Shown here in pieces: positions 45,667 through 57,156 of a DNA stretch of 64,000 nt (position 1 is its first letter; each line of letters opens with the position of its first letter). Both the position numbers and the translations under genes were made by a program. The notes under the pieces were generated by a model. It was not told where the DNA came from. It saw only the letters and a program-made list of their open reading frames with translations, and did no database searches. Source of the stretch: Leuctra nigra (taxonomy: Eukaryota; Arthropoda; Insecta; Plecoptera; Leuctridae). The DNA is taken from assembly GCA_934045905.1 (NCBI GenBank), contig OW203769.1, positions 29,459,910 to 29,523,909 of the forward strand, written 5' to 3'.

Positions 45667-46602
45667 GAAGGGATGCCCAAGTAGATTTTCCGAAAATATT
45701 TTTTGTTGAAATGTACGACTTTTATTAATTTTTTCAACATTTCAACTATATTTTTATGTAAAAGTTTCATCAAATGTCTTGTAACTTGCAACTCTCCAAT
45801 TATATTGAGTTTTCAATATGATTTCTTCGGAAGATTAAGACATTTTAACACAGGAGGTATAGGCACCGAGTGTTCGCCACGAGTGAGAGAAATTAGCAAC
45901 ATTTGTGGGAAGATCGTCAACTGTTTCATTTCTCATTGGCCGTGACCTAGCAACCGATCAGATGTCAACAAATGTACTCAAAATATTTCGGAATCAGAAC
46001 CAAGTCGCGCAAATTAATATTGTGATCAGATTCAGTGAAATTGTAAACACTTTGTTGTTAATATTTTGTAGGCGAATAAACATTAGATAAACCTGTGTAA
46101 ATTTTAAGAATTGATAATGCGTAATATGTGCAGCAACATAACATATAACTGCAGCGACTTGGACGCCTTGCCAAAGGTAAGCTTCCTTCCCACAGCTTAG
46201 GCGGCTCTGTCTGTACTTTTGCAGTGCCATCTGTTGTCTAAACACGCTGCCTATAGGAAAATTATTTAGAATTTGGCGCCTAACTTTTAAAAACGTACGG
46301 CTAGGTGTATATATAAAAATCTTAATAAATACTTCTATGTCTAATACATATAATATTAGTTTTTGGAAAAAATCTATCGGTGGAAAATAGTTTAAATCTT
46401 ATATTTACTAGGAAAATTACCGTGTTTTTTCGACTTACCATGTTAAAGATAGGGCTAACTCAAATTTATAAAGTGATATATCTTGGAAATTAGTTCGGCT
46501 ACCCCACTTTTTCTTGCGTTTATATGGTGCACAAGGAAATTATCTATTTAATAAGCATATTAATTCAAATATCTATCGGAGACCTCTACTTGGGCATCCC
46601 CC
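45667..46602. mobile_element. TTAA-flanked family I element with nested family J
   Basis: The left end GAAGGGATGCCCAAGTAGA and right end TCTACTTGGGCATCCCCCC are inverted, and TTAA borders each side. The right part carries ATGGTGCACAAGGAA and ATCTATCGGAGACC, shared with 11876-12046. Family J is inserted at 45858-46255, so the family I part is about 540 bases. TTAA termini point to a piggyBac- or Kolobok-type mechanism. No transposase is visible. Confidence 0.82.
45858..46255 (+). mobile_element. Family J element, plus copy
   Basis: The ends TATAGGCACCGAGTGTTC and AACACGCTGCCTATA are inverted. Almost the same 400 bases recur in opposite orientation at 46735-47134. A 61-codon frame inside (45905-46090) is shared by both copies with one residue difference; with no matching family it is probably incidental. 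Confidence 0.82.
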
Positions 46603-46734
46603 CTTAAAAAACTACCATGTCGTTGCTATCGTTGATGATTCTTGCATTCTTGCATAACGGAATATGTAATATTCTCAGCTTTGAAGATAAAGTACGTTGG
46701 ATCTTTTGGTGTAGAATCAGTGATTTGTATTCGA
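46256..46734. other. Family I remainder and unique spacer
   Basis: Up to 46602 this is the right part of the family I element. The remaining 130 bases are unique AT-rich sequence. Confidence 0.6.
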
Positions 46735-47134
46735 TATAGGCAGCGTGTTTAGACTACAGATAGCGCTACAAAAAGTACAGACAGAGCCACCTAAGCTGTG
46801 GGAAGGAAGCTTACCTTTGGCAAGGCGTCCAAGTCGCTGCAGTTATATGTTATGTTGCTGCACATATTACGCATTATCAATTCTTAAAATTAAAAACAAG
46901 TTTATCTAATGTTTATTCGCCTACAAAATATTAATAATAAAGTGTTCACAATTTCACTGAATCTGATCACAATAGTAATTTGCGCGACTTGGTTCTGATT
47001 CCGAAATATTTTGAGTACATTTGTTGACATTTGATCGGTTGCTAGGTCACGGCCAATGAGAAATGAAACAGTTGACGATCTTCCCACAAATGTTGCTTAT
47101 TTCTCTCACTCGTGGCGAACACTCGGTGCCTATA
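46735..47134 (-). mobile_element. Family J element, inverted copy
   Basis: The copy starts TATAGGCAGCGTGTTTAGAC and ends GAACACTCGGTGCCTATA. It is nearly identical to the reverse complement of 45858-46255, with scattered substitutions. The flanks differ from those of the first copy, so these are two insertions and not one large palindrome. Confidence 0.85.
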
Positions 47135-47241
47135 AACTGCCATAAATAAAATGTCGCTAGTGTCTTACCAAACATTAGTAAATCTATCTTTAATTACATC
47201 TCAAATCACCGAAGTCAAATGACTCGTAATGTCAATTATAA

Positions 47242-48182
47242 CTAGGAAAACGCTCAGTGTAACGCGTTGATGAGCGAGCACAGAACATGCAACATCCCCA
47301 TAGTAACGATGCACGACACGGCACAAGACGATTTTCTCTGCAATTTTTCAATCTCCATAATACTCTGGATGAATAACAGATCCATTGTGTCGTGAAGTCT
47401 TACCTACATACCTTCTCGAGAAATCTCTTGTGACATCCCATACTAAACTCGTAAAATTACAATTAATACTTTATGTGAACATTTTTATTGCCGACCAATC
47501 AGAAGACATTATTTAAACTTAAACCAAGTAGAGGATTTGTCCTTCGTACTGCATCCGATTTTATGCGCTAGCTCAAAAATGCTTTCATTTTACTGTACAT
47601 TGTGGATAGCTTGGCTGCTCTACAGGCCTTGCCTTGGAACAGAAGCTTAAAGAAGGCAGGGATGACAATTTAGTATACATTTTTCAAGATTATGGAATAA
47701 AATTACCTAAAAATGACAAAACTTTTGAAAATAACGACAGATTAGACTGAAAATTGGCAAAAATATCTAAAATGCTGGTACCAATGACCACGCGAAGTTT
47801 TAAGTTGATCGGTCATACGGTTCTAGTTTAAATGTCAAAAATCACATGAAAAATGGTTTTAAATTTGAACCAATAGGAGGATTTGGCTGAAACTTTTTAT
47901 GATTGGGTACAATGTTGGTTGCAATGTTTTTGCTAAATTTCAAATTGATCGAAGTAACCAATCGAAAGATAATTTTTTTTAAATTTGAACCAATAACGAG
48001 AGCCCGTTCAAAAACGATCCCAGGGACCGCATAGAGTACGTTAGTATGTGTACAAAATTTCAGATCGATTGCTTGAGCGGTTAGACCTGGGCTGTGACCA
48101 CAAAAAAAAAAAAAAAAAAAAAAACACACAGAGAAAGTGCCATAAGAGTACCGTGGTGACGCTCGCTATGCTCGCTCAATTA
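47242..48182 (+). mobile_element. Repeat family A, second full-length copy
   Basis: This copy is collinear with 33048-34078 and nearly identical. It lacks about 70 bases corresponding to 33279-33348 and has no (CAAA)n after the A run. Flanks are unrelated to those of the other copy. AATTAT occurs just before the left end and just after the right end, a possible 6-base duplication. The right end continues into a 12-base repeat, CAATTACCATTA. Confidence 0.87.
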
Positions 48183-48289
48183 CAATTATCATTACAATTA
48201 CCATTACAATTACCATTACAATTACCATGACAACGCCTGGTAGACCTCGAACTGTCAGGCGCAACAAATTGTTTCCGTGAAGTTTTGCA

Positions 48290-48530
48290 TGAGCTTTTCT
48301 ATTGTTATTTGAGCGAGCGTCTCCATTCAGCACTTTTGGACACTTTCTCTGTTTCTTTTTGTGAGTGTGTGTGTGGTTGTTTTTGTTCCCGACGCCACAG
48401 GCCATATTGTTTTTCCGATCGAGCTGAAATTTTGCACACATACTAATATCATTCTAACTCAGTTTGGGATTGATTTTGAGCGCTGCCCTTTGATTGGTTG
48501 ATAAGTTAAAATGTCTTTTAGCTCACGCCG
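48290..48530 (-). mobile_element. Repeat family A, truncated reverse copy
   Basis: The plus strand shows GAGCGAGCGTCTCCATTCAG, a GT-rich tract, TTTTTCCGATCGAGCTGAAA and TTTTGCACACATACTAAT, which are the reversed 3' modules of family A. It lies tail to tail with the plus copy ending at 48182. Confidence 0.7.
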
Positions 48531-51072
48531 TCTTCAGCCATCCTGCCCTCCTGTGCCCCCTGAACATGTGACGGTGATCGGGTGTGGATGATGGGCCGGA
48601 GATAAGGCTGAGAGTGGGTGTAGCTACACTAGCGCAGTAGCGCCAAAAATACGATTGTGAATTTAAATAAATTTTTAATAGGCTATATCATTAAAAATAA
48701 TATAGAGTATTTAGAGTTATAGTTTAGAGTTTAGAGTTTAGAATATAGTGTATTCCCATTAAAACAAAATAAATAGTAATTAGTATACTTACGAATTATT
48801 TAATAATTTATTTGAAAAATATCTGAAGATCTGTCTTCAAGTAGTGTGTCTTACAAATTCCAACTGATCGTAAATGTATAAGAATGCAGTTGAATAACTA
48901 TTGAGTGCATTCGAACTATCAGGGCCTATTTGTCACCACTTCCTCGTGCTAATAGTCGTGCCTCGTGTTAATAGTCGTGCCAACTGGATGAACAGGGAAA
49001 GTATCTCTGTCTCTCTCTAACCCGTGTGTAAGAGTGAGATGAAAGTATCTCTGTCTCACTCCAAGCCGTGTGTAAGAGTGAGACGAGCAGTGAACTAAGT
49101 CGAGTCCGATTAGTTCCAGTGGACTAACACGTATGGATGACTCCAGCGGGCTCCAGAGGGGAAGGATTGATTGCTCTCTGGAGGAAGACACTTACTGACG
49201 TTTCAGTGCCAAATAGTCATTAACAGGCTCGACAGAGCAGATGGACCAATGTCTCATTTACTCCGATTTGATCACTTTCAATATGTCTACGTATGTAAAT
49301 AGTTTGTTAACTTTTCAAAAGTAACCAACGATTTTTAGGAAATATTATTCAAGAAAGTACTTTTGGTGAAAATACTGTAGATATTTAAACAATTACTTGT
49401 ATTGCGATTTTTCGTAATTTTTTTATTTTATATTAAATTATGTCAACACAACATTACAGTTTTTTTAGAGCTAGAAAAAAGTTGTTATTGTCTGTGATTT
49501 ATGCCTCTAGGAAATTGATTTGTATTCACTTTTTTGAAGAATATTTTAAAATGAAAATCGAAACGGTGTGCAAAAAAACGGTGACACAATAAATATTAAT
49601 TGTTATTAATATTTCGTATGGTTTATATCAATAATAAGTTCATATAAAGATAAAATATAATATAATTAAAAAAAAAACATGACGAAATATCCCAACACTA
49701 TAATTGTTTTAATGAAATTTTTCATGAAACTTTAAATGCATGTATAGTAGGTATTTTGTTGATTTTCTTTCGATTATTCTATTTGTAAACTTCTGTTTTC
49801 CCTTCTTTCCCAGCTTTTGTTTTTTCCTCGGCGTTTTCAATTAAGACATTTAATGAATTACAATCTGAACTCTCGCATCAGTTGCTGCGTTGCCAATTCT
49901 CTTGATATTTATTTATTTTACAACCCATTTGTCAACATAAATTCGATGCCAAACTCGTGAAAATATCTCGATAAAACCTCGCCCAATTCTATGCCATCAG
50001 CCATGAAACATAATCACTGACTTGTGCTACTTATAGCTATAGACTGTAGAAACAGTACGACTGTAGAAACAGTGCTACTGTAGAGACAGTATGACTTTAC
50101 AGATAGTTTGTGTATGTTCTATAGATGAAGCTTGGCCGTAGAGTTAGAGTAATTTAAAAGTGGTTGACACACCTGTTGTCTAATTGAGCATGATTATTGG
50201 TTACAAAAATATGTTACTTTAAATAATATACTTTATTCTAATTATTATATGTCTAGTAAATATAGCATGTAAAATTAACATTGTATTTGTTTGATAAAGC
50301 GGTAAATATAAAGTAGGTAGGTACCTGTTGTTAAAGATTTGATTGAATAATTTGTAGTTTGGATAAAGTAAGAAACAATTAAGAATCATTCACTAACTGT
50401 ATTGTTAAAACAAAGTATTTTGTAATTGACAATTAAATAAATTAATGAAATAAATGAAACAATCGCAATAACAGAAATTGAACATGAAAAATACTATTTA
50501 TTTTCATGAAATAAGTACATAATAAAAAATAACACTGTTTTTCTTTATATTTCTTACATTTTCTCAATAAGATACCCAGAATGTGTATCAAAACTGCCTT
50601 CCAAAGTTGCAAACAGTGGAGTAAATAATAAGCCTTATGGATATCCGTTTTTTGTGAAAATTTGACGCAGCCGTCAGTTTGTACAGCGATCCCCAGGACT
50701 ATAACTATTTATTGAATGTACAATACAGACAGATTGACTTAAGATGTGTATTGACTGTATAAGAGGCAGATATACTGTATAACAGGCAGATTGACTGTAG
50801 CGACACATTGACTGTAGCGACAGATTGACTGTAGCGAGCGTGCGGAAGGTATCGATGACGCGACGCGACGCCGGCTGCATGACAAGAGAGCGTCGCGGCG
50901 CCCCTCACTGATCCGTCATACATATTCATGCAGTGACGTCACGACGGCGCTAATGTCGCCGCCTGTCGGACGTGCAGGTGACTGATGAGGCTGGACAGAA
51001 GGCACGGCCGTGTGGAACCAACCAAGTGGCCGACTAGATGCATTCTCATTCATAAGAGGGAAATAATAGCGG
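48531..51072. other. Gene-free region with small duplications
   Basis: TTTAGAGTTTAGAG repeats lie near 48720. At 48943-49090 two short duplications occur: AATAGTCGTGCC twice and GTATCTCTGTCT twice, 44 bases apart. At 50040-50100 ACTGTAGAAACAGT-like units repeat three times, and at 50740-50840 GATTGACTGTAGCGACA-like units repeat. A CpG-rich patch at 50870-50960 contains TGACGTCA (50934-50941). No gene is recognised. Confidence 0.5.
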
Positions 51073-51770
51073 ACAAGTCATGGCACTCTATCTGTGTGTT
51101 TGTGTTTTTGTAGGCAATTTGTTCAACCGATCGATCTGAAAATTTGTCCACACACTAATGTCATATGAGTGGGCATAATTTTTAAACGAGATCCTGTGAT
51201 TTTTTGTACTTAAAGATAGAACCTTTTGACCGAACATCTTAAAACATTGTATGGACCTTGGGAGCAGCATTCTATATATTTTTGACAATTTGCATACTAA
51301 TCTGTGGTTATAAATCCAAAAGTATTAACATTTTACAAACATTTTAAACATTCTTAATTCCCTTTTTTTACGGAACAGGTCCGGAGTGGTATAACGCTCT
51401 GAACTTGTATTCCGGAGGCCCGGGTTCGATTCCCACGGCCGTCCTTCCTGACTGGGGTTTTTTCGTGGTATTCCCTCAGTCGACAGGCAAATGCTGGGAA
51501 GGTACCCTACTAATAGGTTACGACCGCCTCCTTTCCACTTTCCATCCTTACCTACTCTTCACCATCATCTCCCTATCATCATCATAATTATTCATCCGTC
51601 GCCATTAGCCTCGCTGCAGAACAGTGCGACGTTAAGCCCAAGGAAAAAAATATTTTATCACTGCTACTTCGTCGCTTCATTTCCAAGGTCTTTAGAGCAG
51701 AAACTTGAAAATGATATGAATTCGCATGCAATACGAAGGCTTACTTATCAACTCGTAACACAGTTATCGC
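51073..51770 (-). mobile_element. Family A reverse copy split by a SINE
   Basis: The part before the SINE shows CAACCGATCGATCTGAAAAT and GAGATCCTGTGATTTTTTG; the part after it shows TATTTTATCACTGCT, TTTCCAAGGTCTTTAGAGCA and ATGCAATACGAAGG. Joined together they follow the order seen at 39126-39550 and 58838-59213. The SINE occupies 51370-51650. Confidence 0.82.
51370..51650 (+). mobile_element. Full-length tRNA-derived SINE
   Basis: An A-box-like TGGTATAACGCTCTG (51388-51402) and a B-box GGTTCGATTCC (51423-51433) form a pol III internal promoter of tRNA type. The body has TTTTTTCGTGGTATTCCCTC, TGGGAAGGTACCCTACTAAT and TCATCATCATAATTATTC, and the 3' end is AACAGTGCGACGTTAAG followed by an A run. 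Length is about 281 bases. Fragments of the same family lie at 5940, 29980, 44925 (reverse) and 58691 (reverse). A SINE depends on the reverse transcriptase of a LINE, which is not in the window. Confidence 0.92.
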
Positions 51771-52144
51771 AATAGTAATTTCTGACTTATTTCAGGAAAG
51801 GGCTACTTCTTTATAATGTCATCCCTCGCTCTATGTATAAGTGCCGCGGAGTGACGGCAGGGGCGCTGACGTAACTGCGTGATTTAAAGCGCTATTACCG
51901 CCGCCTCGTGGCTGGAGTATTGACTCAACAACCGATGATCGCGCACTTTCGCCGCCCCTTGTTGACTCTGTGTGGCGCGCCTGCACACTCAGCCACTTCA
52001 CTTGCTCGTACGTCGCACAGCAACAACTCATCAACAGCACTAGCACGCGTCCACATGGCTGATGCAGGGGGAAGACTTCGATAATCACGGTCTTCTTGAC
52101 ATTTTTACAAATTTGCAAAGAAATGTTTTTTCACCATGGCAACA
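51771..52144. other. Spacer with CpG-rich patch
   Basis: CpG-rich DNA at 51840-52030 has no recognised gene; a reverse 95-codon frame across it (51831-52118) shows no motif. Confidence 0.45.
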
Positions 52145-52536
52145 CAATTTTACATGTAAAACTGCAATTTTTAAGGAAAAAACTTCAAAATATAGCAGTA
52201 AAATCCTCAAAGCTAAGTAAAACATACAGAAACGTGTACATTTGAAACTGTTAGAACAAAATATTGTATCTGATACACGATATAGTATTTTTTTTCAAAG
52301 AAATCTAAGGGTAGGAAAACAGTTTCATACACTTTTTAAAATATCAGCGTCTTTTTCTGTATGGTCACAATGTTAAATTGAATGAAAAACTGTAACTTTG
52401 AAGTAATCTCGAAAATTGGGTTAGCTTGTCTACTTTTTCTTTGCATATTATGGTGCAGAATTAAAATTTCTATATGTAAGTGTAAGTATGTAGAATTTGT
52501 TCGATAAGGGGAAATATTATAATCCCTCCTTAAAAA
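52145..52536 (+). mobile_element. Family I repeat (unoccupied-site copy)
   Basis: The sequence is collinear with 2490-3205 without the Harbinger-like insertion: ATATTGTATCTG runs directly into ATACACGATATAG at 52272/52273. The right end reads ATCCCTCCTTAA, as in other copies. A 67-codon reverse frame in it has no motif. Confidence 0.78.
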
Positions 52537-52689
52537 CATATATTAGGTAATATGCATGAATGTCTTAGAAACTATATTTCAAAATAGCAACATATTTATT
52601 GGGAAAGTACACACTTTTCACACTCAAAAGAGTAAATTTTCATTCATAAATATGCAAGTTAAATTCAGTGGGCATTTTGGAGGGAAAAC

Positions 52690-53225
52690 GGTCATCTTGT
52701 TGAGTGATGCCATTTTTATCAACCAATCCTCGTTATAATCAATGAAATCAGAGCTTACCTAGAGTTGATCAAGTAGCCAAAAAGGGGTGAATAAAAACAG
52801 CTCCAGTGTACAAGTATTTTAGGGCACATTTTCCTGAAACAGCAAGTAAAATGTGAGCCAAAACGGATTCATGAATACTAACATTTATGGCTCACATTTT
52901 AGGGTCTGTTTCATGAAAATGTTCCCTAAAATACACTGAAGCTGATTTTGATTCATCCTTTTGGCTACTTTAGAGAAAAAACTTAATTGAAAAACACTGC
53001 CATTATAAAATAGATGCCTCAAAGACACTGCATTACATAATTAGAAATGGTAAATATATGTATTATTGATAGGCTAGAATGATTAGAAATTATAGGAAAT
53101 TCGAAATGAATCAGTTTTTTTACAGTGTAAATAATGCAGACTCGTCGGATGACGCCATGAAATCTTCTTCATTCAATCCGTTTCTTTCTTTCAAACACCG
53201 TTTTAACTTTGTCCAAGCGTACATT
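52690..53225 (-). mobile_element. Family B element split by a nested foldback element
   Basis: The left part (TTGAGTGATGCC, CCAATCCTCGTTATAATC, AATGAAATCAGAGCTTACCT) and right part (GTCGGATGACGCCATGAAAT, TTCAATCCGTTTCTTTCTTT) are reversed family B. Between them, 52771-52970 is a foldback element, followed by about 160 bases of other AT-rich sequence. Confidence 0.7.
52771..52970. mobile_element. Nested foldback element, family M
   Basis: Arms of about 90 bases are inverted copies: AAGTAGCCAAAAAGGGGTGA on the left and TTCATCCTTTTGGCTACTT on the right, continuing through ATTTTAGGG, CTGAAACAG / CTGTTTCATG and AAAATGTGAGCCA. The spacer is about 20 bases. Only one copy was found, so its mobility is inferred from the interruption of family B. 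Confidence 0.8.
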
Positions 53226-53528
53226 TATTATATCGAGTCCTATCAGTTTGGTTTCTAAATGAGTCTGGCTGTAGAATGTAATGCACCCCCCCCCCCCCCC
53301 TCGTGCGCAGGGGATGGGGTTGCAGGGGGAGGGGGATGTCGTCACACATGCCCCGTCATCCATCTAGATTTAAAACTACTCGACACACCACGTCACGTGA
53401 CGTACACTCGCGTGCAGAACGCAATGGACACGCGTGGAGTGACGTGACGTCATCACTCATCATCCTACTGGACGATACGTGCGTTGCTCACACTGCCCAG
53501 GTTACGACCAGCTCATATGTGCTTTTAA
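53226..53528. promoter_or_regulatory. CpG-rich patch with E-box and CRE
   Basis: After a C15 run (53286-53300) come CGTCACGTGACGTAC (E-box core 53394-53399) and TGACGTCA (53445-53452). Frames across it (62 and 76 codons) have no recognised domain. Confidence 0.35.
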
Positions 53529-53792
53529 GGTGATACTCTCGGCCGTTTTAGCAAATTGAGAGAGAATAACTGTTTATCAGCAGGTGTAACTTTGATAGGA
53601 TGTTCACATGATCAGTCTGATTGTATGTTAGTAGCACTTTTTCATAATTGCTTCGTGCCTTCTTAAATATATAGGCACCGGTTATTTAACAAAACCGCTC
53701 AAAACTATGAAATTTCCGATACGATTGGAGACCAAACCCTTTAACCAATTCATCTCAAATTTTAATCATGATTAGATAAAAAGCAAACTTAG
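53529..53792. mobile_element. Family D half element
   Basis: The sequence begins GGTGATACTCTCGGCCG directly after TTAA (53525-53528) and matches the reverse complement of the right half of 36068-36597, ending within the arm at GATTAGATAAAAAGCAAACTTAG-like sequence shortened here. The other half and the second TTAA are missing. Confidence 0.82.
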
Positions 53793-55976
53793 ATGTTGAT
53801 GTTGTTTATGCTGACTATTTGGTGATAATGATGTTTGAAAAGTGTGGAAGAAAGTGAAATTTTAAGCTATATTATTTATTATGATTTGTCCATGATAAGA
53901 CAGAAGACATCTGGAACGAATTTTATCTCTCTTTATTTACTATTGAGTACTATAATAGGAGGGGGGGGGGGGGGGGGGTTAAATGTCTGAAGCAGGGTTG
54001 ATAGTGACTAAACGATATTCGCTGAACTAAATTTGGAGTAAGTATAGCAGTAAAATTAAAGAATAATGTAATATTTTGTGATTACTTCATAGATCAACAT
54101 TCTAGGAAATATGTAAATTATAGACAAATAAATCGCATTCCACTTGGTTCTCTCTGTATGGCCAGTAAATCTTATACATTGTCACACATGGGTACATTTC
54201 AACCCCTTCGACAATAAGAGTTGGCAGAGCGGCACAAACGATATAATTGACGTCACAAATCGCCACAAACGAAGACACACGATTCAAGTGAAACGAAATG
54301 ATTCTGAAAGTGGGCGTGGCTAGTAAATGACGTACCCTCACAGAGTTTTGCATCAGCTAAGGATTTTCATGAGTTGGTGACGAAATTATAGAATGGTTGT
54401 CGATAATTAGTTGGGAACCAGCCCAGAATTTGCTTCGTGACCGAGCTATAAGCCAATGGGAACGTTGTAAAAACTATTAGCCGTATATATATATATATCT
54501 TTATTTTCTTTTTCCAATTAAAACAATCAGGTAAAGATTACATACGTAACAGAAAGAATCCCAAACTGAATGACACGAACCTAAATGGCTCTTTGACTAG
54601 AATTTTACCTGGAACAGTTCCTCAAAGGGAGCCAAAACTACAACTTTCCGATGAAGCCATTTAAAATGTATACTTTGTGCCATTTTGGCTCGTCTCTTGG
54701 CTGCTAGTTCTCGCCGTGTGGAAATGATGTGTCTCTGTATCCACGTGGTAACCATGGTTACGCTGGATGTGATATATCACGTGACACTGCATTACATTGC
54801 CACGAGTAATCCAGTCGGTCGGATTTACACGCCGTCGCTGACATGTCGACCCTCTCACTCTAACTCACTGGCACTCGTATCATCTTCTCTCACTCTAGCA
54901 CACTGGCACTCGTATCGTCTTCTCTCTCTCTCGCACCTACAGCATTGCCAGTAGCTTCTTCTCACTCGCACACAGGCGGAGGGAAAAAGAGGAAATTTGC
55001 GTTTTCCTCCTGGCGGTGAAATATCGCAGGGGTTTTCCGGTCAGTTGTCAGATCGTATATAAATACTTGTCATTCGGGAACCGCACGCTCAATTGGCCGT
55101 GCGATTTAATACATTGTTTATTATCCTTCCGTTCTAAAAACAGCGTGAATCGTTGTGCCAAAAAACATTCTCAATATTATTATGAAGTTGCTCTTAGTGA
55201 ATTTTAACTGTCAGATTGCTAAAACAGTAGTGAATATTTTACGTTACAAACTAAACAGTTTCTTCAAGTTTCACGTAATTTTCAGATTGATTTATTTAGA
55301 CATTAAGATCATGAAAAGACACTTATCTTAGGGTAAATCAGTGGCTTTCTTTAAGAGACATTAGCAGTTGATCGAGGTATAATTTGGCTTCATAACATGC
55401 GAGTCATTGTTATATTTATCACTGCTATTTATAAAATATTTTAAACTACAAAAACAAAATAAAATGAAATAAAATTTATACGGTCCCACTTCTGCCAACA
55501 TTTGTAATATTTTTAAAAAATAATATATTTTCTTCCTAACCCTACTTCTTGCAATACAACACAGCTTTAGATGCAATTAAATTGAAAACTTTTGTCCTCT
55601 CTCTCCCCCCCCCCCCCCCCCCCTTCACAACAATCTATGATCTATTTTGGTAATTCGACAAACTGATTTAAATTAGCTTATGTTTTAGCAAAACGTTTTT
55701 CACAGTTCTTATTTTACTTCATCCAAATGAAATAACCTATTAGGGCACCTCATCATATTTCCAGTTAGTTTTTTTAACCCCAGAAGAAACACTCAGTGTA
55801 AAAATTAAAAGGGCAAAAATTAAAAGGGCTTGAAATAATACAAAAGAGCATAAAGCAAGTGCTTATAACAAAGCAAAAATGTGTTCAAAAACTGCAAAAG
55901 ATATAATTTACATTTTTACATCCGTCCGTGTTACCTTATATAGGTAATGTCAAGATTGCATTTCAAGATATCGCTT
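53793..55976. other. Gene-free region with an E-box and X-box patch
   Basis: G18 lies at 53961-53978, TGACGTCA at 54248-54255 and C19 at 55605-55623. Around 54740-54785, CACGTG (54742-54747) overlaps a perfect RFX-type palindrome, GTAACCATGGTTAC (54748-54761 adjoining), and a second CACGTG follows at 54778-54783. CACTGGCACTCGTATC is duplicated at 54866 and 54901. An (AT)n tract lies at 54486. Frames here lack motifs. Confidence 0.45.
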
Positions 55977-56371
55977 AAATTAAGACGGCTGGGTAGTGAG
56001 TTTGACCTTGAAGAGTTTTTTAATCGATTTTTATCAATATCTTTTTCCAGTGTAATTGTTATCAAAATAGGGCTATGGACGTGAATTCAGAACAGTTCAA
56101 TGAAAATAATTGCATAGTTTGGAATAAGCTATTAGTTTTATTTTGTCCGATAGACTATTCCGATAGAAATTACTAAATTTTCGGGTTCTAAACACCTGTT
56201 GGACACAATAAAACTAATAGCTTATTCCAAACTATGCAATTATTTTCAGTGAATTGTTCTGAATTCACGTCCATAGCCCTATTTTGATAACAATTACACT
56301 GGAAAAAGATATTGATAAAAATCGATTAAAAAACTCTTTAAGGCCTCGTTCACTACCAAGCCCTCTTAATC
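55977..56371. mobile_element. TTAA-ended palindromic element, family L
   Basis: Two arms of about 170 bases (55979-56148 and 56201-56370) are inverted copies with only a few differences over most of their length, around a 52-base centre. The ends read TTAAGACGGCT and AGCCCTCTTAA, so TTAA is present at each end. The outer 20-30 bases are more diverged than the inner arms. Confidence 0.85.
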
Positions 56372-56913
56372 CCGTAACACACGTATTTGTTTTCGTATTT
56401 GAATTTGAATTTGTTATTGTTTGAGGTATTTCAGGAAAATTTGAAGAATTTCTATGACACAACGACTTTAGGTGGAAATACTTCAACATTTAAATAAGAA
56501 TGTACTTCGTTTATAACTAAACGCTATTTGATATGCATCCCTATTATTATTCTCCACTATTACTAACTGTGTAGCCACTCCGCCACGTGACAATGCGACG
56601 TGGGATATATTCATCTGTAATAGCGCTATTGAGTGGATGTTATTCGCACTGCAATGTCCGACATGCCAGGAGTGTGAGGGACACGAAATGTTGCAACACT
56701 GCCAGGAGTGTGAGGGACACGAAATGTTGCAACACAGCGAGGAAAAAAAGATTTAACACCCATGTTTATTGCCTGGTGAAAAATCTCTCAAACCACAACA
56801 CATTGTGTTGTGAGGAGTGAAATATTATGTTGCAAAACACAACATTGCTGTTGTCCCTGGGGTGTCTGCGTCATATTGGGTCATAGCGTCATAGTGGGTA
56901 ATTACGTCATAGT
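56372..56913. other. Spacer with 36-bp duplication
   Basis: GCCAGGAGTGTGAGGGACAC is repeated at 56665 and 56701 (unit 36 bases). CACGTG lies at 56584-56589. A 77-codon frame over the duplication is not supported. Confidence 0.6.
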
Positions 56914-57156
56914 TGAAGGGTACAGGGGAAGCACGCTATAAGTCCATTTTTAAAAAAATTAGTTTTTAGGTTTTTTGCAGTGATTTTTACGAGGTTTCGG
57001 AATATTCTCTCGGATTTTAGAAAATATGTCCGCAAAGGTTTGAAAAAAGCTATTGAAATATCGATATGTATGGAAGATACAAGATTCAACATAAAATGTC
57101 GTTTATCTCAATTTCATCCGAATGTGACTTATAGCGTTATTTCCCTGTACCCTTCA
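56914..57156. mobile_element. Family G miniature element, best copy
   Basis: The ends TGAAGGGTACAGGG and CCCTGTACCCTTCA are inverted, extended by GCTATAAGT against ACTTATAGC. AGTT lies on both sides if the ends are taken as GAAGGG and CCCTTC, a possible 4-base duplication. Length is 243 bases. No coding sequence. Confidence 0.85.

Noticed and set aside
45905..46090. 61-codon frame conserved in two copies as a gene
   Set aside because: Conservation follows from the whole 400-bp family J element being duplicated; the surrounding non-coding sequence is equally conserved.
45858..47134. One large 1.28-kb palindromic element
   Set aside because: The 480-base centre includes the right end of a separate TTAA element whose left end lies at 45667, so the two arms are separate insertions of family J.
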